A stretch of 44,844 bases of DNA from JANRLJ01 sp034437895 (GCA_034437895.1 DAOTTO010000499.1:1-44844); one strand, 5' to 3'; shown: positions 33,922 through 42,235, counted from the stretch's first letter. Translations and numbers: made by a program. The notes: generated by a model from the sequence alone, not told the origin.

Positions 33922-35373
33922 ATGGTCAAAAGACTCAAGAATTATATTGGCGGTAAATGGGTCGATTCAACCGCGACAGAATATGTCGCCGTAGAAAATC
34001 CAGCCACTTGTGAAATTTTAGCAGAAACACCAGAATCACCCCGCGCCGATGTCGATTCAGCCGTCAAAGCGGCAAAAGAAGCCTATTATGAATGGCGGCG
34101 CACACCCGTCCTCAGCCGATCACAATATATGACACGCTTCAAGAATCTGCTGGAAGATCGTTTTGAAGACCTCGCCCGCATTGTCGTAGAAGAAAATGGC
34201 AAGACTAAAGACGAAGCGCGTGGTGAAGTCCGGCGCGGAATCGAAAGTGTCGATTATGCCATCAGCGTCCCCACCGTAATGCGTGGTTACAAGGTCGAAG
34301 ACATCAGTTCAGGTATTGATGAAACCGCTGAACGCCAGCCGATGGGTGTGTTTGCGGCAATCACGCCCTTCAATTTTCCGTTTATGGTACCGATGTGGTT
34401 CCTACCGACGGCGATTACCTGTGGCAACACCTACATCATCAAGCCCTCTCCGCAAACTCCTTTGAGCATGGAACTCACTTATGAGTTGCTTGATGAACTA
34501 GACCTGCCCGAAGGCGTAGTCAATCTCGTTTTCGGCGGCAAAGAAGCCTCTATCGCCGTCATGGAACATCCAGACATCATCGGCGTGTCTTTTGTCGGAT
34601 CAACCCCTGTCGCCAAGATTGTGTATGAAACATGTGCCAAGCACGGCAAGCGTGTGCAAGCGCAAGGCGGCGCGAAGAATTACATCGCTGTCATGCCCGA
34701 CGCGAACCTTGAAGCCAGCGTCGCCAATATCATGGGTTCAGCTTATGGGTGCGCGGGGCAGCGTTGTTTGGCTGGGTCGGTTGTCGTCGCAGTCGGCGAT
34801 GTTTACGAACCACTGCGTGATGAGCTTGTCCGCCGTGCCAGCGGCTTGCGCGTCGGTTATGGGTTGGAAGAGACCTCCCAGATGGGGACCGTCATTTCCG
34901 GCGCAGCCAAGCAGCGCATCGAAGGCATGATTACGCAAGGCGTAGCAGAAGGCGCACAACCCGTCCTTGATGGACGCGGGGCAAAGGTAGACGGCTTCCC
35001 AGAAGGCACATTCGTCGGCCCGACTATTCTCGATGGCGTGACCTCCGATATGACTGTTGCCAAAGATGAGATTTTTGGGCCAGTCCTGGCGATCATGCAC
35101 GTCCCCGATTTTGACTCAGCCGTAGAAGTCATCAATCAGAGTCGCTATGGGAACGCCGCCAGTCTGTTCACGAGCAGCGGCAAACATGCCCGCGAGTTTA
35201 AGTATCGCGTCAACGCTGGCAATATCGGTATCAATGTCGGCGTGGCGGCTGCAACAGCCTCCTTCCCCTTCGGCGGGCAAAAAGAGTCGTTCTTTGGCGA
35301 TCTGCACGGGCAAGGGCCAGATGCCATCGAATTCTTCACGGATCGAAAAATTTTAATCGAGCGCTGGCTGTAG
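33922..35373 (+). CDS. mmsA: CoA-acylating (methyl)malonate-semialdehyde dehydrogenase
   Basis: This is a 483-residue aldehyde dehydrogenase of the MMSDH family, which converts malonate or methylmalonate semialdehyde to acetyl- or propionyl-CoA plus CO2 and NADH. The diagnostic segment TPFNFPFMVPMWFLPTAI (with the catalytic-site Asn) and GCAGQRC (nucleophile C about 282) are present. FVGSTPVAK is the NAD-binding turn, and EIFGPVL the conserved C-terminal motif. The start is 2 bp after the aminotransferase stop, with its GAAGGGA ribosome-binding site in that gene's last codons. Together the two complete beta-alanine breakdown. Confidence 0.92.
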   Translation: MVKRLKNYIGGKWVDSTATEYVAVENPATCEILAETPESPRADVDSAVKAAKEAYYEWRRTPVLSRSQYMTRFKNLLEDRFEDLARIVVEENGKTKDEARGEVRRGIESVDYAISVPTVMRGYKVEDISSGIDETAERQPMGVFAAITPFNFPFMVPMWFLPTAITCGNTYIIKPSPQTPLSMELTYELLDELDLPEGVVNLVFGGKEASIAVMEHPDIIGVSFVGSTPVAKIVYETCAKHGKRVQAQGGAKNYIAVMPDANLEASVANIMGSAYGCAGQRCLAGSVVVAVGDVYEPLRDELVRRASGLRVGYGLEETSQMGTVISGAAKQRIEGMITQGVAEGAQPVLDGRGAKVDGFPEGTFVGPTILDGVTSDMTVAKDEIFGPVLAIMHVPDFDSAVEVINQSRYGNAASLFTSSGKHAREFKYRVNAGNIGINVGVAAATASFPFGGQKESFFGDLHGQGPDAIEFFTDRKILIERWL

Positions 35374-35376
35374 AAG

Positions 35377-35394
35377 GAGCAATGAGTACTGAGA
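35377..35394 (+). repeat. Copy 2 of the short dispersed repeat
   Basis: GAGCAATGAGTACTGAGA lies directly after the dehydrogenase stop codon and matches the minus strand of 31263-31280 at 16 of 18 positions. More ATGAG steps follow up to about 35410. Confidence 0.5.
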
Positions 35395-35436
35395 AATGAG
35401 CGATGAGTTTTTTCACTCAGCACTCGGTAGTAAATT

Positions 35437-35796
35437 ATGAGTTCACTAAATACCTTCGGCGCAATTATGACCTTTGCCATTGAGCTAGAGACCCAATTGC
35501 GCGATTACTATCAAGCAGCGGGTGATGCTGACCGCGCTAGAGATGCCGATAAACGCCGTATTACATTGGAGCGCGTGCGCCGCGAAAACGTGACGGAAAT
35601 CAAGCTGGAGCCAATCGAAGGATTAGATGAAAACAATTACACGCTAATCCTGACGGATACTTCCGACGCTGGCAAAAAGTCCGTTGAACAAAGCGCAGCC
35701 CGTTTTTATGTAGAGGTCGCGCCGCATATTAATGTGCGCGAGGCGCAGCGGGCATTGGAACGCTGCGGCAAACAACATACAGAAAACGTGGGTTAA
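35437..35796 (+). CDS. Small protein of unknown function, ferritin-like first helix
   Basis: This 119-residue, charged, soluble protein is not firmly recognised. The opening LNTFGAIMTFAIELETQLRD then YYQAAGD resembles the first helix of ferritin-like/rubrerythrin proteins (FAIELE...Y), but the ExxH partners are missing. A second half (TEIKLEPIEGLDENNYTLIL then VEVAPHINVREAQRALERC) looks like a small alpha/beta domain. It lies between the dehydrogenase and the DUF4058 gene in the same direction, 22 bp upstream of the latter, so it is probably part of this operon. Its function cannot be told from sequence. Confidence 0.6.
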   Translation: MSSLNTFGAIMTFAIELETQLRDYYQAAGDADRARDADKRRITLERVRRENVTEIKLEPIEGLDENNYTLILTDTSDAGKKSVEQSAARFYVEVAPHINVREAQRALERCGKQHTENVG

Positions 35797-35818
35797 GCAT
35801 GACGGTCAGGTTATTGTG

Positions 35819-36715
35819 ATGGCGATTCATTTGCGGGAAAACCAGTATCAAGGGATTAACGCGCACCTTCACAGCACCTTGCAGCAGCGTGGGGATTGGA
35901 GCATTTTTCATGGGATGCACATCACCCATCTGAGCGAGGCGCTGCAAGCAATCTTGCCTCCTGACTCTGGCTATATCGTTGTGCCGGAAAAATCGTTACA
36001 GATTATCCGAGATGATTTTTTCAGCGGACAAGCGCAAATGGTCAGGACGATACCTGATGTAGGCATTTACAAGGCAAGTGGCGGAAGTAATTTGATTTCC
36101 GCCACACCGCAAGTGGCAACTCCCGGTGCAACTGTCGCCGTTATAGATACCTTTACTGAGATAGAAACGGTTAACGCCATTGTTATCTATAAAACACAGG
36201 CTGAGGATGAAGACATTTTCGGGAAACCTATTACCCGCATTGAGCTGCTTTCGCCTGCGAATAAGCCACCCGGTTCGCATTATCCTCAGTACATTTCCAA
36301 ACGGCATGATACGCTTCTGAGCGGCCTAAACCTCGTCGAGATCGATTATCTACACGAGCGCCGGGCAGTTTTAGCAATACTGGCAGATTATCCACAGGGC
36401 GAACCCAAAGCATATCCGTATGTCATTCTGGTTAGCCATCCCTACCCCTCATTGGATGAAGGCACGACGGATATTTACGGCTTTCGCGTTGATGACCCCA
36501 TTCCGACAATTGCTATCCCGTTAGCAGGAAATGAAACTATCGCGCTTGATTTGGGCAAAGTCTACAACCACACGTTCATATCTAATTTTCTTTACGGGCT
36601 GCGTCTTGTGGATTATGAAAAAATACCCGAAGGATTCGACACCTATGATGAAGTTGACCAAGAGCACATTAAAGCGCGGATGGAAAACGTAAAAAACGCG
36701 ACAATTAAACCGTAG
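35819..36715 (+). CDS. DUF4058-family protein
   Basis: This is a 298-residue protein of the DUF4058 family, which is common in Chloroflexota, Cyanobacteria and Planctomycetes and has no known function. Family motifs seen are the GMxxxL-like start QYQGINAHLHSTLQQRGDW then SIFHGMHI, the middle ITRIELLSPANKPPG, DTLLSGLNLVEIDYLHERR (a PD-(D/E)XK-like pattern E...EID has been my impression only) and DPIPTIAIPL near the end. Start: ATG 35819; a longer open frame runs back to 35732 into the previous gene. DUF4058 genes usually occur as scattered paralogs, so finding one inside a catabolic operon is unusual. Confidence 0.8.
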   Translation: MAIHLRENQYQGINAHLHSTLQQRGDWSIFHGMHITHLSEALQAILPPDSGYIVVPEKSLQIIRDDFFSGQAQMVRTIPDVGIYKASGGSNLISATPQVATPGATVAVIDTFTEIETVNAIVIYKTQAEDEDIFGKPITRIELLSPANKPPGSHYPQYISKRHDTLLSGLNLVEIDYLHERRAVLAILADYPQGEPKAYPYVILVSHPYPSLDEGTTDIYGFRVDDPIPTIAIPLAGNETIALDLGKVYNHTFISNFLYGLRLVDYEKIPEGFDTYDEVDQEHIKARMENVKNATIKP

Positions 36716-36749
36716 CAGCACTTCACCAATGAAACTAAGAAGGACTCAG

Positions 36750-37772
36750 ATGATGGAATTTGCAATTACATTTAAAGGCAATATTGATCCCAAGCGCACC
36801 GTCGCGTTGTGTAAACAAGCGGAAGTTGCTGGGTTCACTTATGGATGGTTTTTTGATTCACACATTTTATGGCGCGATTGTTACGTCACAATCGCCATGT
36901 GCATGGAACATACCGACAACATGCGTTTTGGCCCCTGCGTGACGAATCCCGGTGTGCGCGATTGGTCAGTCGCGGCGAGTATCTTCGCCACCCTCGCCCT
37001 ACAAAGCGGCGGACGTTTCGATATGGGTTTGGGGCGCGGCGACAGTTCCCGTCGTGTTCTTGGTCGCAAACCGCTGAACGTGGAAACGATGGTCGAGTTC
37101 ACCCACGCCGTTCAAGCGATGGTGCGCGGCGACAGCGTTCATTATGATGAAGAACTTGCTGAAGTCAAACTTCCTTGGGCAAATGGCTTCGAGATGCCTG
37201 CATGGATCGCCGCTTATGGCCCCAAAGCGCTAGCGGCGGCGGGCGAACATGCTGATGGTCTGATTCTGCAACTGGCAGACCCCTGGCTAGTCAAATGGTT
37301 CACCGATCAAGCTATTGAAGCTGGCAAAAACACCGGACGCGATATGTCCAACTTTAAAGTCATGTCGGCAGCACCTGTGTGGGTGGGCGATATGGAAAAA
37401 GCCCGTGAACAAACGCGTTGGTTCCCGGCGATGGTCGGTAATCATGTCGCTGATCTGGTAGAGCGCTATGGCAAAGATGGCAACACAGTTCCACAGCGCC
37501 TCACAGATTATATTGACGGGCGCAAAGGCTACGATTATCTCCATCATGCCGATAAAGATGCCGATCATCTTGGGTTCATCAAAGAGGATATTATCGACAG
37601 CTTTGGTATTCTCGGCTCCGTAGAAAAGCATGTCGAGAAAATCAAAGAACTGGAAAGCATCGGCGTGACACAGTTCAATATCTATCTCATGTGCGGTGAG
37701 GAAGAACGCATGATCGCGGAGTACGCCGAACACGTCCTGCCCCACTTCGCTACTTCACAAGTAAAGGCTTAG
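36750..37772 (+). CDS. LLM-class F420/flavin-dependent oxidoreductase (CPS_4043 type)
   Basis: This is a 340-residue luciferase-like TIM-barrel oxidoreductase that matches, by memory, the TIGR03842 (CPS_4043) family of putative F420-dependent enzymes. Landmarks are MEFAITFKGNIDPKRTVALC, GFTYGWFFDSHILWRDCY, the phosphate/deazaflavin-site GPCVTNPGVRDW, GLGRGDSS and AAYGPKALAAAGEHADG. The ATG at 36750 was chosen for AAGAAGGA 6 bases upstream. It is 5 bp before the dihydropyrimidinase gene. In that position it is a candidate for the ring-reducing (dihydropyrimidine dehydrogenase) step, or a ring-opening oxygenase like RutA, also an LLM protein. The cofactor (F420 or FMN) cannot be told from sequence here. 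Confidence 0.88.
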   Translation: MMEFAITFKGNIDPKRTVALCKQAEVAGFTYGWFFDSHILWRDCYVTIAMCMEHTDNMRFGPCVTNPGVRDWSVAASIFATLALQSGGRFDMGLGRGDSSRRVLGRKPLNVETMVEFTHAVQAMVRGDSVHYDEELAEVKLPWANGFEMPAWIAAYGPKALAAAGEHADGLILQLADPWLVKWFTDQAIEAGKNTGRDMSNFKVMSAAPVWVGDMEKAREQTRWFPAMVGNHVADLVERYGKDGNTVPQRLTDYIDGRKGYDYLHHADKDADHLGFIKEDIIDSFGILGSVEKHVEKIKELESIGVTQFNIYLMCGEEERMIAEYAEHVLPHFATSQVKA

Positions 37773-37777
37773 AAAAA

Positions 37778-39253
37778 ATGGGAACTTTATTCAAAAATGG
37801 TACTGTCGTTACCGCATCTGGCACATCACAAGTCGATGTACTGGTTGAAGGCGAGACCATTGCGCGGATTGAAGCCAATATCGCCCCTGAAGGGCATGAT
37901 GTAGTCGATTGCTCCGGCAAATATTTGCTGCCCGGCGGCATCGATGTCCACACCCATCTCGACCTGTCTTTCGGCGGGACGTATAGCAATGATGACTTCA
38001 ACGTCGGACATAAAGCAGCCGGATTCGGTGGGACGACCACGCATATTGATTTCGTCATCCAGCCAAAAGGCGGCAGCCTGCATGATGGGCTGACCATTTG
38101 GCGCGAAAAAGCCAAACCCGCCCAAGTCGATTACGCTTTTCACCTCGCTATTACCGATTTACGCGACGAGGTGATGGAAGAAATCCCCTCGCTGATTGAT
38201 GAAGGCGTGACCAGCCTCAAGCTGTTCATGGCGTACAAAAATGTGTTTCAGGTTGATGACACCACCCTCTTTAGGGCGATGCAGCAAGCCGCCAAACACG
38301 GCATGATCGTCATGGTTCATGCCGAAAATGGCGATATCGAAGCCCAGTTGACCCCCCAGCTTTTGGCGGAAGGCAAAACCGATCCCAAATATCATGCCGC
38401 TTCACGTCCGCCCGAAATCGAAGGCGAAGCAACTAACCGTGCCGTCGTCATGTCTGGTCTAACAGGCTGCTCACTTTATGTCGTCCACATGACGTGTGAA
38501 CCCGCTATCGAAGCGCTGAGACGTGGACGTGCGAAAGGCTACCCAGTGATGGGTGAAACCTGTACCCAATATTTCTTCATGACAATGGATGAGCATCTCG
38601 CCGCAGCAGGCTTTGAAGGCGCGAAATATGTTTGCTCGCCTCCCATTCGCACCACCCACGATCAAGGCATCCTGTGGGAAGCCGTTCAAGACGGGACTCT
38701 ACAAGTCGTCAGCACCGATCACTGCGATTTCTGGTACGAAGGCAGCGTTGGGCCGTTTCAAGAATGGGCGGCGGCACATAACGGCGGCGACTGGCACACC
38801 TATGAAGCACAAGACCCAACCTATCGCCGTCCCGGTAAGGAACTCGGTAAGGGCAACTTCGCCAAAATCCCCAACGGCCTGCCCGGAATCGAAGATCGCT
38901 TGATGGTGATGTGGAATGCCGGCGTGGGCAGCGGCAAAATCAGCCCATCGCGTTTTGTCGAGTTGAACTGCACCAATCCCGCCAAAATATTCGGGATGTA
39001 CCCGCGCAAAGGCACAATCGAAGTCGGCTCAGACGCGGATATTCTGGTGTGGGATTCTGAAAAAACCCATACCATCAGCGCCAAAACCCATCACATGCAC
39101 GTCGATTATAATCTCTACGAAGGCATGGAGGTTACAGGCGTTCCCGTGCAGGTTTACCTGCGTGGCAGCAAAATCGTCGATGGCGATGAATGGCTTGGCA
39201 GCAACGGTCAGGGGCAGTTCATCCCACGTAAGCCAAACGCGCCAGTTTTGTAA
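37778..39253 (+). CDS. hydA: Dihydropyrimidinase / D-hydantoinase
   Basis: This is a 491-residue amidohydrolase that opens the ring of dihydrouracil, dihydrothymine or hydantoins to N-carbamoyl-beta-amino acids. The binuclear metal site is complete: H58 and H60 in DVHTH, the carboxylated lysine in SLKLFMAYK (K about 148), H in MVMVHAEN, H in LYVVHMT and D in VSTDHCDFW. FMTMDEHLAAAGFEGAKYVCSPPIR is the family's substrate loop region. It follows the LLM gene by 5 bp and ends 3 bp from a convergent regulator gene. The next pathway enzyme, beta-ureidopropionase, is not in the window. Confidence 0.93.
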   Translation: MGTLFKNGTVVTASGTSQVDVLVEGETIARIEANIAPEGHDVVDCSGKYLLPGGIDVHTHLDLSFGGTYSNDDFNVGHKAAGFGGTTTHIDFVIQPKGGSLHDGLTIWREKAKPAQVDYAFHLAITDLRDEVMEEIPSLIDEGVTSLKLFMAYKNVFQVDDTTLFRAMQQAAKHGMIVMVHAENGDIEAQLTPQLLAEGKTDPKYHAASRPPEIEGEATNRAVVMSGLTGCSLYVVHMTCEPAIEALRRGRAKGYPVMGETCTQYFFMTMDEHLAAAGFEGAKYVCSPPIRTTHDQGILWEAVQDGTLQVVSTDHCDFWYEGSVGPFQEWAAAHNGGDWHTYEAQDPTYRRPGKELGKGNFAKIPNGLPGIEDRLMVMWNAGVGSGKISPSRFVELNCTNPAKIFGMYPRKGTIEVGSDADILVWDSEKTHTISAKTHHMHVDYNLYEGMEVTGVPVQVYLRGSKIVDGDEWLGSNGQGQFIPRKPNAPVL

Positions 39254-39256
39254 AAT

Positions 39257-39904
39257 TTAATCGATTGAAACGAGGCCGTGCTTTACCGCGTAGAGTGCGG
39301 CCTGTGTGCGATCAGCCACATCCAACTTTGACAAAACTGAACTCACGTATCCTTTGACCGTGCCTTCTGTGAGATTAAGCGCCGCCGCGATCTCCTTATT
39401 GCTCCGCCCCTGCGCGATTAAGTTCAGAATATCGCGTTCACGCTCGGTTAACTCGGTATGCGGCAGCGGCTCGGCTTTTGCGACACTCTGGCGCATGAGC
39501 GCTTGCTGCGCGACGACATGCAGCGTAGGTTTTTTCTGCGCCGCCATGCGGATGGCTTGCAATAATTCCGGCTTCAACACATCTTTAAGCAGATAACCAA
39601 TTGCCCCTGCTTGAATAGCGCTTTGCACATGTTGATCGTCCCCAAAACTGGTCAGCACCAAAACGCTACATGCAGGCTGCTCTTGTCGGAGGCGGCGTGT
39701 CGCTTCGATGCCGTCCATCTCTGGCATCAGTAAATCCATCAGCACAACATCAGGTTGTAAATCTGGCGCAAGTTTAAGCGCTTCTAAACCATTCACGGCC
39801 TGACCCACGATTTCAAAATCGCTTTCTTCCGCGAGGAGCATCATCAGCCCTTCGCGCACAATGGCATGGTCATCGACGATCAGAACACGGACACGATCAT
39901 TCAT
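39257..39904 (-). CDS. NarL/LuxR-family response regulator
   Basis: This is a 215-residue response regulator. The receiver domain has the acidic pocket VDD (11-12), phospho-acceptor D about 57 in DVVLMDLLMPEMDG and the conserved lysine in LLKDV. The C-terminal LuxR helix-turn-helix (TERERDILNLIAQGRSNKEI then AAALNLTEGTVKGYVSSVL) is complete. It overlaps the histidine kinase gene by 4 nt (ATGA) and must be its partner. The inverted repeat at 41710-41728 is a candidate target. Confidence 0.95.
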   Translation of the reverse strand: MNDRVRVLIVDDHAIVREGLMMLLAEESDFEIVGQAVNGLEALKLAPDLQPDVVLMDLLMPEMDGIEATRRLRQEQPACSVLVLTSFGDDQHVQSAIQAGAIGYLLKDVLKPELLQAIRMAAQKKPTLHVVAQQALMRQSVAKAEPLPHTELTERERDILNLIAQGRSNKEIAAALNLTEGTVKGYVSSVLSKLDVADRTQAALYAVKHGLVSID

Positions 39905-41640
39905 TGATTTTCTCCTTGCGAGATGGGGATCACTACCTCAATCCGCGTTCCACTTCCCGGCGCGGCGCTAATTTCAAAAGTTCCACCCAATGCTTGGGCG
40001 CGTTCTGCCATAATTTTTAAACCTAATGACTTTGTACTGTGTTCGGTCAAATCATGAGTAGGTAAAGCAAAGCCCATACCGTCATCTTGTACAGACATCA
40101 TAATTTTGTTCTCGCCACTTTCTAACACAACTTCAACCTGCCGAGCATGAGCATGTTTAGTGACATTATTGAGCGCCTCTTGGGCAATCCGATAGAGGAC
40201 TGATTCGGTCTCGATAGAGTGGCGCGTATACAGCCTTACATCAAAATGCACCTGCAAGCCATCTTGCACGATGTTAGTAAGGTAACGTTGCAGCGCCGCA
40301 TGTAACCCCTGCTGCTTAAGCCGTACAATACCCGGCAGCACGTCTACAGCGCTCGGCGGAGAATTATCTTCATCAGAGCACAATTCAACCAGCAAAGCAC
40401 GCATTTCTGTCAGCGCTGCTTGGCTGAGTTCCAATAAACGATTGACCCGCTGCTCCCCCTCAACCATACTGCGCCGCCATGCAGGAGCAATCGATTGAGC
40501 GATCAAGGTAATACTAAAGACCAACTGTGTGACCGAATCATGGAGTTCACGCGCCAAACGCTGGCGCTCCTCCAGCGCTGCCACTTGCCGCCCACGATCT
40601 AACAGAAGTTCTTGCTGCCAGCGGTTATCCAAGGCAGTAGCGAGTTGTGCCGCCGTTGTTTGATACGGACGCAGATTTGCTTCATTCCAACGATGCACCG
40701 CGCCGTAACTTAAAATCACCAATCCCACGCGCTCCCCACGCACCATCAACGGAATAAATGCCAGCGCAGGTCGCCCTTCCCGCTGCTGCATCTCGCGCAA
40801 GCCAAGTGGAACCCGCACATCCGTTTGCACATCGGCAATCATAATCGTCTCGCCACGATCTAATGGCATATCAAGGGCATCACGCTCATAAGGGATACGG
40901 AATTTTTGTAGACTAATCTCTTGCCCAAACGACCAAAACCCCTGAATCACGACAGCCTGACGTTCCCCAGATTCATCAAACTCATAAAGCGCAATCGTGC
41001 AAGTATAACGGCCTTTAACAGCGACTTGATTCAAATAAGCGCGAATTACATCATCAATTGTGGTCGCCGTGCTGATATGATAACTCGTCTCATACAGCAA
41101 GCGCGTTTCATCAACTGTCTTTTGTGCTTGGGCATACAGTTGAGCATTAACGATAGCAACCGCGACATGCCGCGCAAATAAGGTCAGTGTCTCTACATGC
41201 CACTGCTTAAATTGTCCCGGCGGCGCGACCCCAATCCCAAAAAACCCGATCATACGCTCACGCCAGAAAATCGGCAGGCCAATAACCGCGTCTTCTACCA
41301 TGCCAATCTGAAGCGGCTGTTCGACTTCGCCATAGCGATTAAGCACGAGAGGCGCACGCGTATATAACACTTGTCCAGCTAATCCCACGCCTTCTATCAT
41401 CTCTGCGCCGAGTTCATCATCTGGCATATTATGGACGGCTTCTGTGCGAATCAGATTATTTTCTTCATCAACCAAGCCAATCGTACCGCGATCAGCACCC
41501 AGCAATTGACAGGCATGAACGACAATGCGAGTCAGCAGCGGACGTAGTTCCAACTCGCTGCTGATCGACTCGATCACTTGTCGCAAGATTTCCTGCTGTT
41601 GCAGGAGCGTTTTGAAATCAGGAGTTTCAGTAACGATCAT
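39901..41640 (-). CDS. Soluble GAF-GAF histidine kinase (HisKA_3)
   Basis: This is a 579-residue sensor kinase without transmembrane segments. GAF domain 1 spans about 30-170 (LGADRGTIGLVDEENN, GEGVGLAGQVL-like motif), GAF domain 2 about 195-350 (IALYEFDESGERQAVV, GRPALAFIPLMVRGERVGLV). The HisKA_3 dimerisation helix carries the phospho-accepting histidine in RLARELHDSVTQLVF, and the HATPase domain has HARQVEVVLESG, QDDGMGF and GLKIMAERAQALGG. It senses a cytoplasmic small molecule or redox state and signals to the overlapping NarL-type regulator. No strong ribosome-binding site is visible. Confidence 0.94.
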   Translation of the reverse strand: MIVTETPDFKTLLQQQEILRQVIESISSELELRPLLTRIVVHACQLLGADRGTIGLVDEENNLIRTEAVHNMPDDELGAEMIEGVGLAGQVLYTRAPLVLNRYGEVEQPLQIGMVEDAVIGLPIFWRERMIGFFGIGVAPPGQFKQWHVETLTLFARHVAVAIVNAQLYAQAQKTVDETRLLYETSYHISTATTIDDVIRAYLNQVAVKGRYTCTIALYEFDESGERQAVVIQGFWSFGQEISLQKFRIPYERDALDMPLDRGETIMIADVQTDVRVPLGLREMQQREGRPALAFIPLMVRGERVGLVILSYGAVHRWNEANLRPYQTTAAQLATALDNRWQQELLLDRGRQVAALEERQRLARELHDSVTQLVFSITLIAQSIAPAWRRSMVEGEQRVNRLLELSQAALTEMRALLVELCSDEDNSPPSAVDVLPGIVRLKQQGLHAALQRYLTNIVQDGLQVHFDVRLYTRHSIETESVLYRIAQEALNNVTKHAHARQVEVVLESGENKIMMSVQDDGMGFALPTHDLTEHSTKSLGLKIMAERAQALGGTFEISAAPGSGTRIEVVIPISQGENQ

Positions 41641-41709
41641 AATTTCTGATTATATCAAGATTTTCATTTCATGCTTGATGATGGTCTCAAATCCGCTTGA
41701 AAGAGACCT

Positions 41710-41728
41710 AACTTTTGTCAGGCAAAAG
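41710..41728. promoter_or_regulatory. Inverted repeat between the kinase and the divergent regulator
   Basis: ACTTTTG and CAAAAGT are perfect 7-bp arms around a 5-nt spacer. It lies in the 142-bp divergent promoter region. NarL/LuxR-type regulators bind paired heptamer half-sites, so this may be the target of the regulator at 39257-39904. Confidence 0.45.
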
Positions 41729-41782
41729 TACGATCTTAAGCGAGATGTACACCGATTATGAACGGGCTAGTATAGATAGCAA

Positions 41783-42172
41783 ATGACTACCAACGCCTCT
41801 CCTCACCGAATATTGATTGTGGATGATGTCCCTGCTGTGCGCGAGGGATTACGTTGGTTGCTCGACAACGAAGCCGGGATGATCGTTGTCGGAGAAGCAG
41901 CCGATGGGCTAGAAGCGATTGAATGCAGCTTGCAGCTTAAACCCGACCTCATCATACTCGATATTGAGCTGCCCCGTCTTGATGGCTTTAAAGTAGCGGA
42001 AGTAGTCAAAAAATCGCCCCATCCGCCCCTTGTCATTTTCCTCTCGGTGCATGATTCCCCTTACTTTCGCCAGCGCTCCCGCGAAATCGGTGGTGACAGC
42101 TTTATCACCAAAAGCGCCGGATGGACTGTGCTGATCGAACAACTCAGGATGCTGCTTTCTGCCCGGCACTAA
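41783..42172 (+). CDS. Single-domain response regulator (receiver only)
   Basis: This 129-residue protein consists only of a receiver domain. It has VDD near residue 14, phospho-acceptor D in LIILDIELPRLDG, the switch residue region VIFLSVHD and a lysine in FITKSAG. No output domain follows. It is divergent from the GAF histidine kinase and its sequence is closest in style to NarL-type receivers, so it may be a second, competing or phosphate-sink partner of that kinase. No ribosome-binding site is evident. Confidence 0.88.
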   Translation: MTTNASPHRILIVDDVPAVREGLRWLLDNEAGMIVVGEAADGLEAIECSLQLKPDLIILDIELPRLDGFKVAEVVKKSPHPPLVIFLSVHDSPYFRQRSREIGGDSFITKSAGWTVLIEQLRMLLSARH

Positions 42173-42235
42173 CGCAAGGTTAAACCGTTCAAGATTTTTG
42201 CGCTGGCCTGTGGGGGGTGTTAAAATATGTTCCAA

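Noticed and set aside
35732..35818. Longer start for the DUF4058 gene overlapping the preceding small gene
   Set aside because: The extra residues are an out-of-frame reading of the upstream gene; the family homology begins just after the ATG at 35819.
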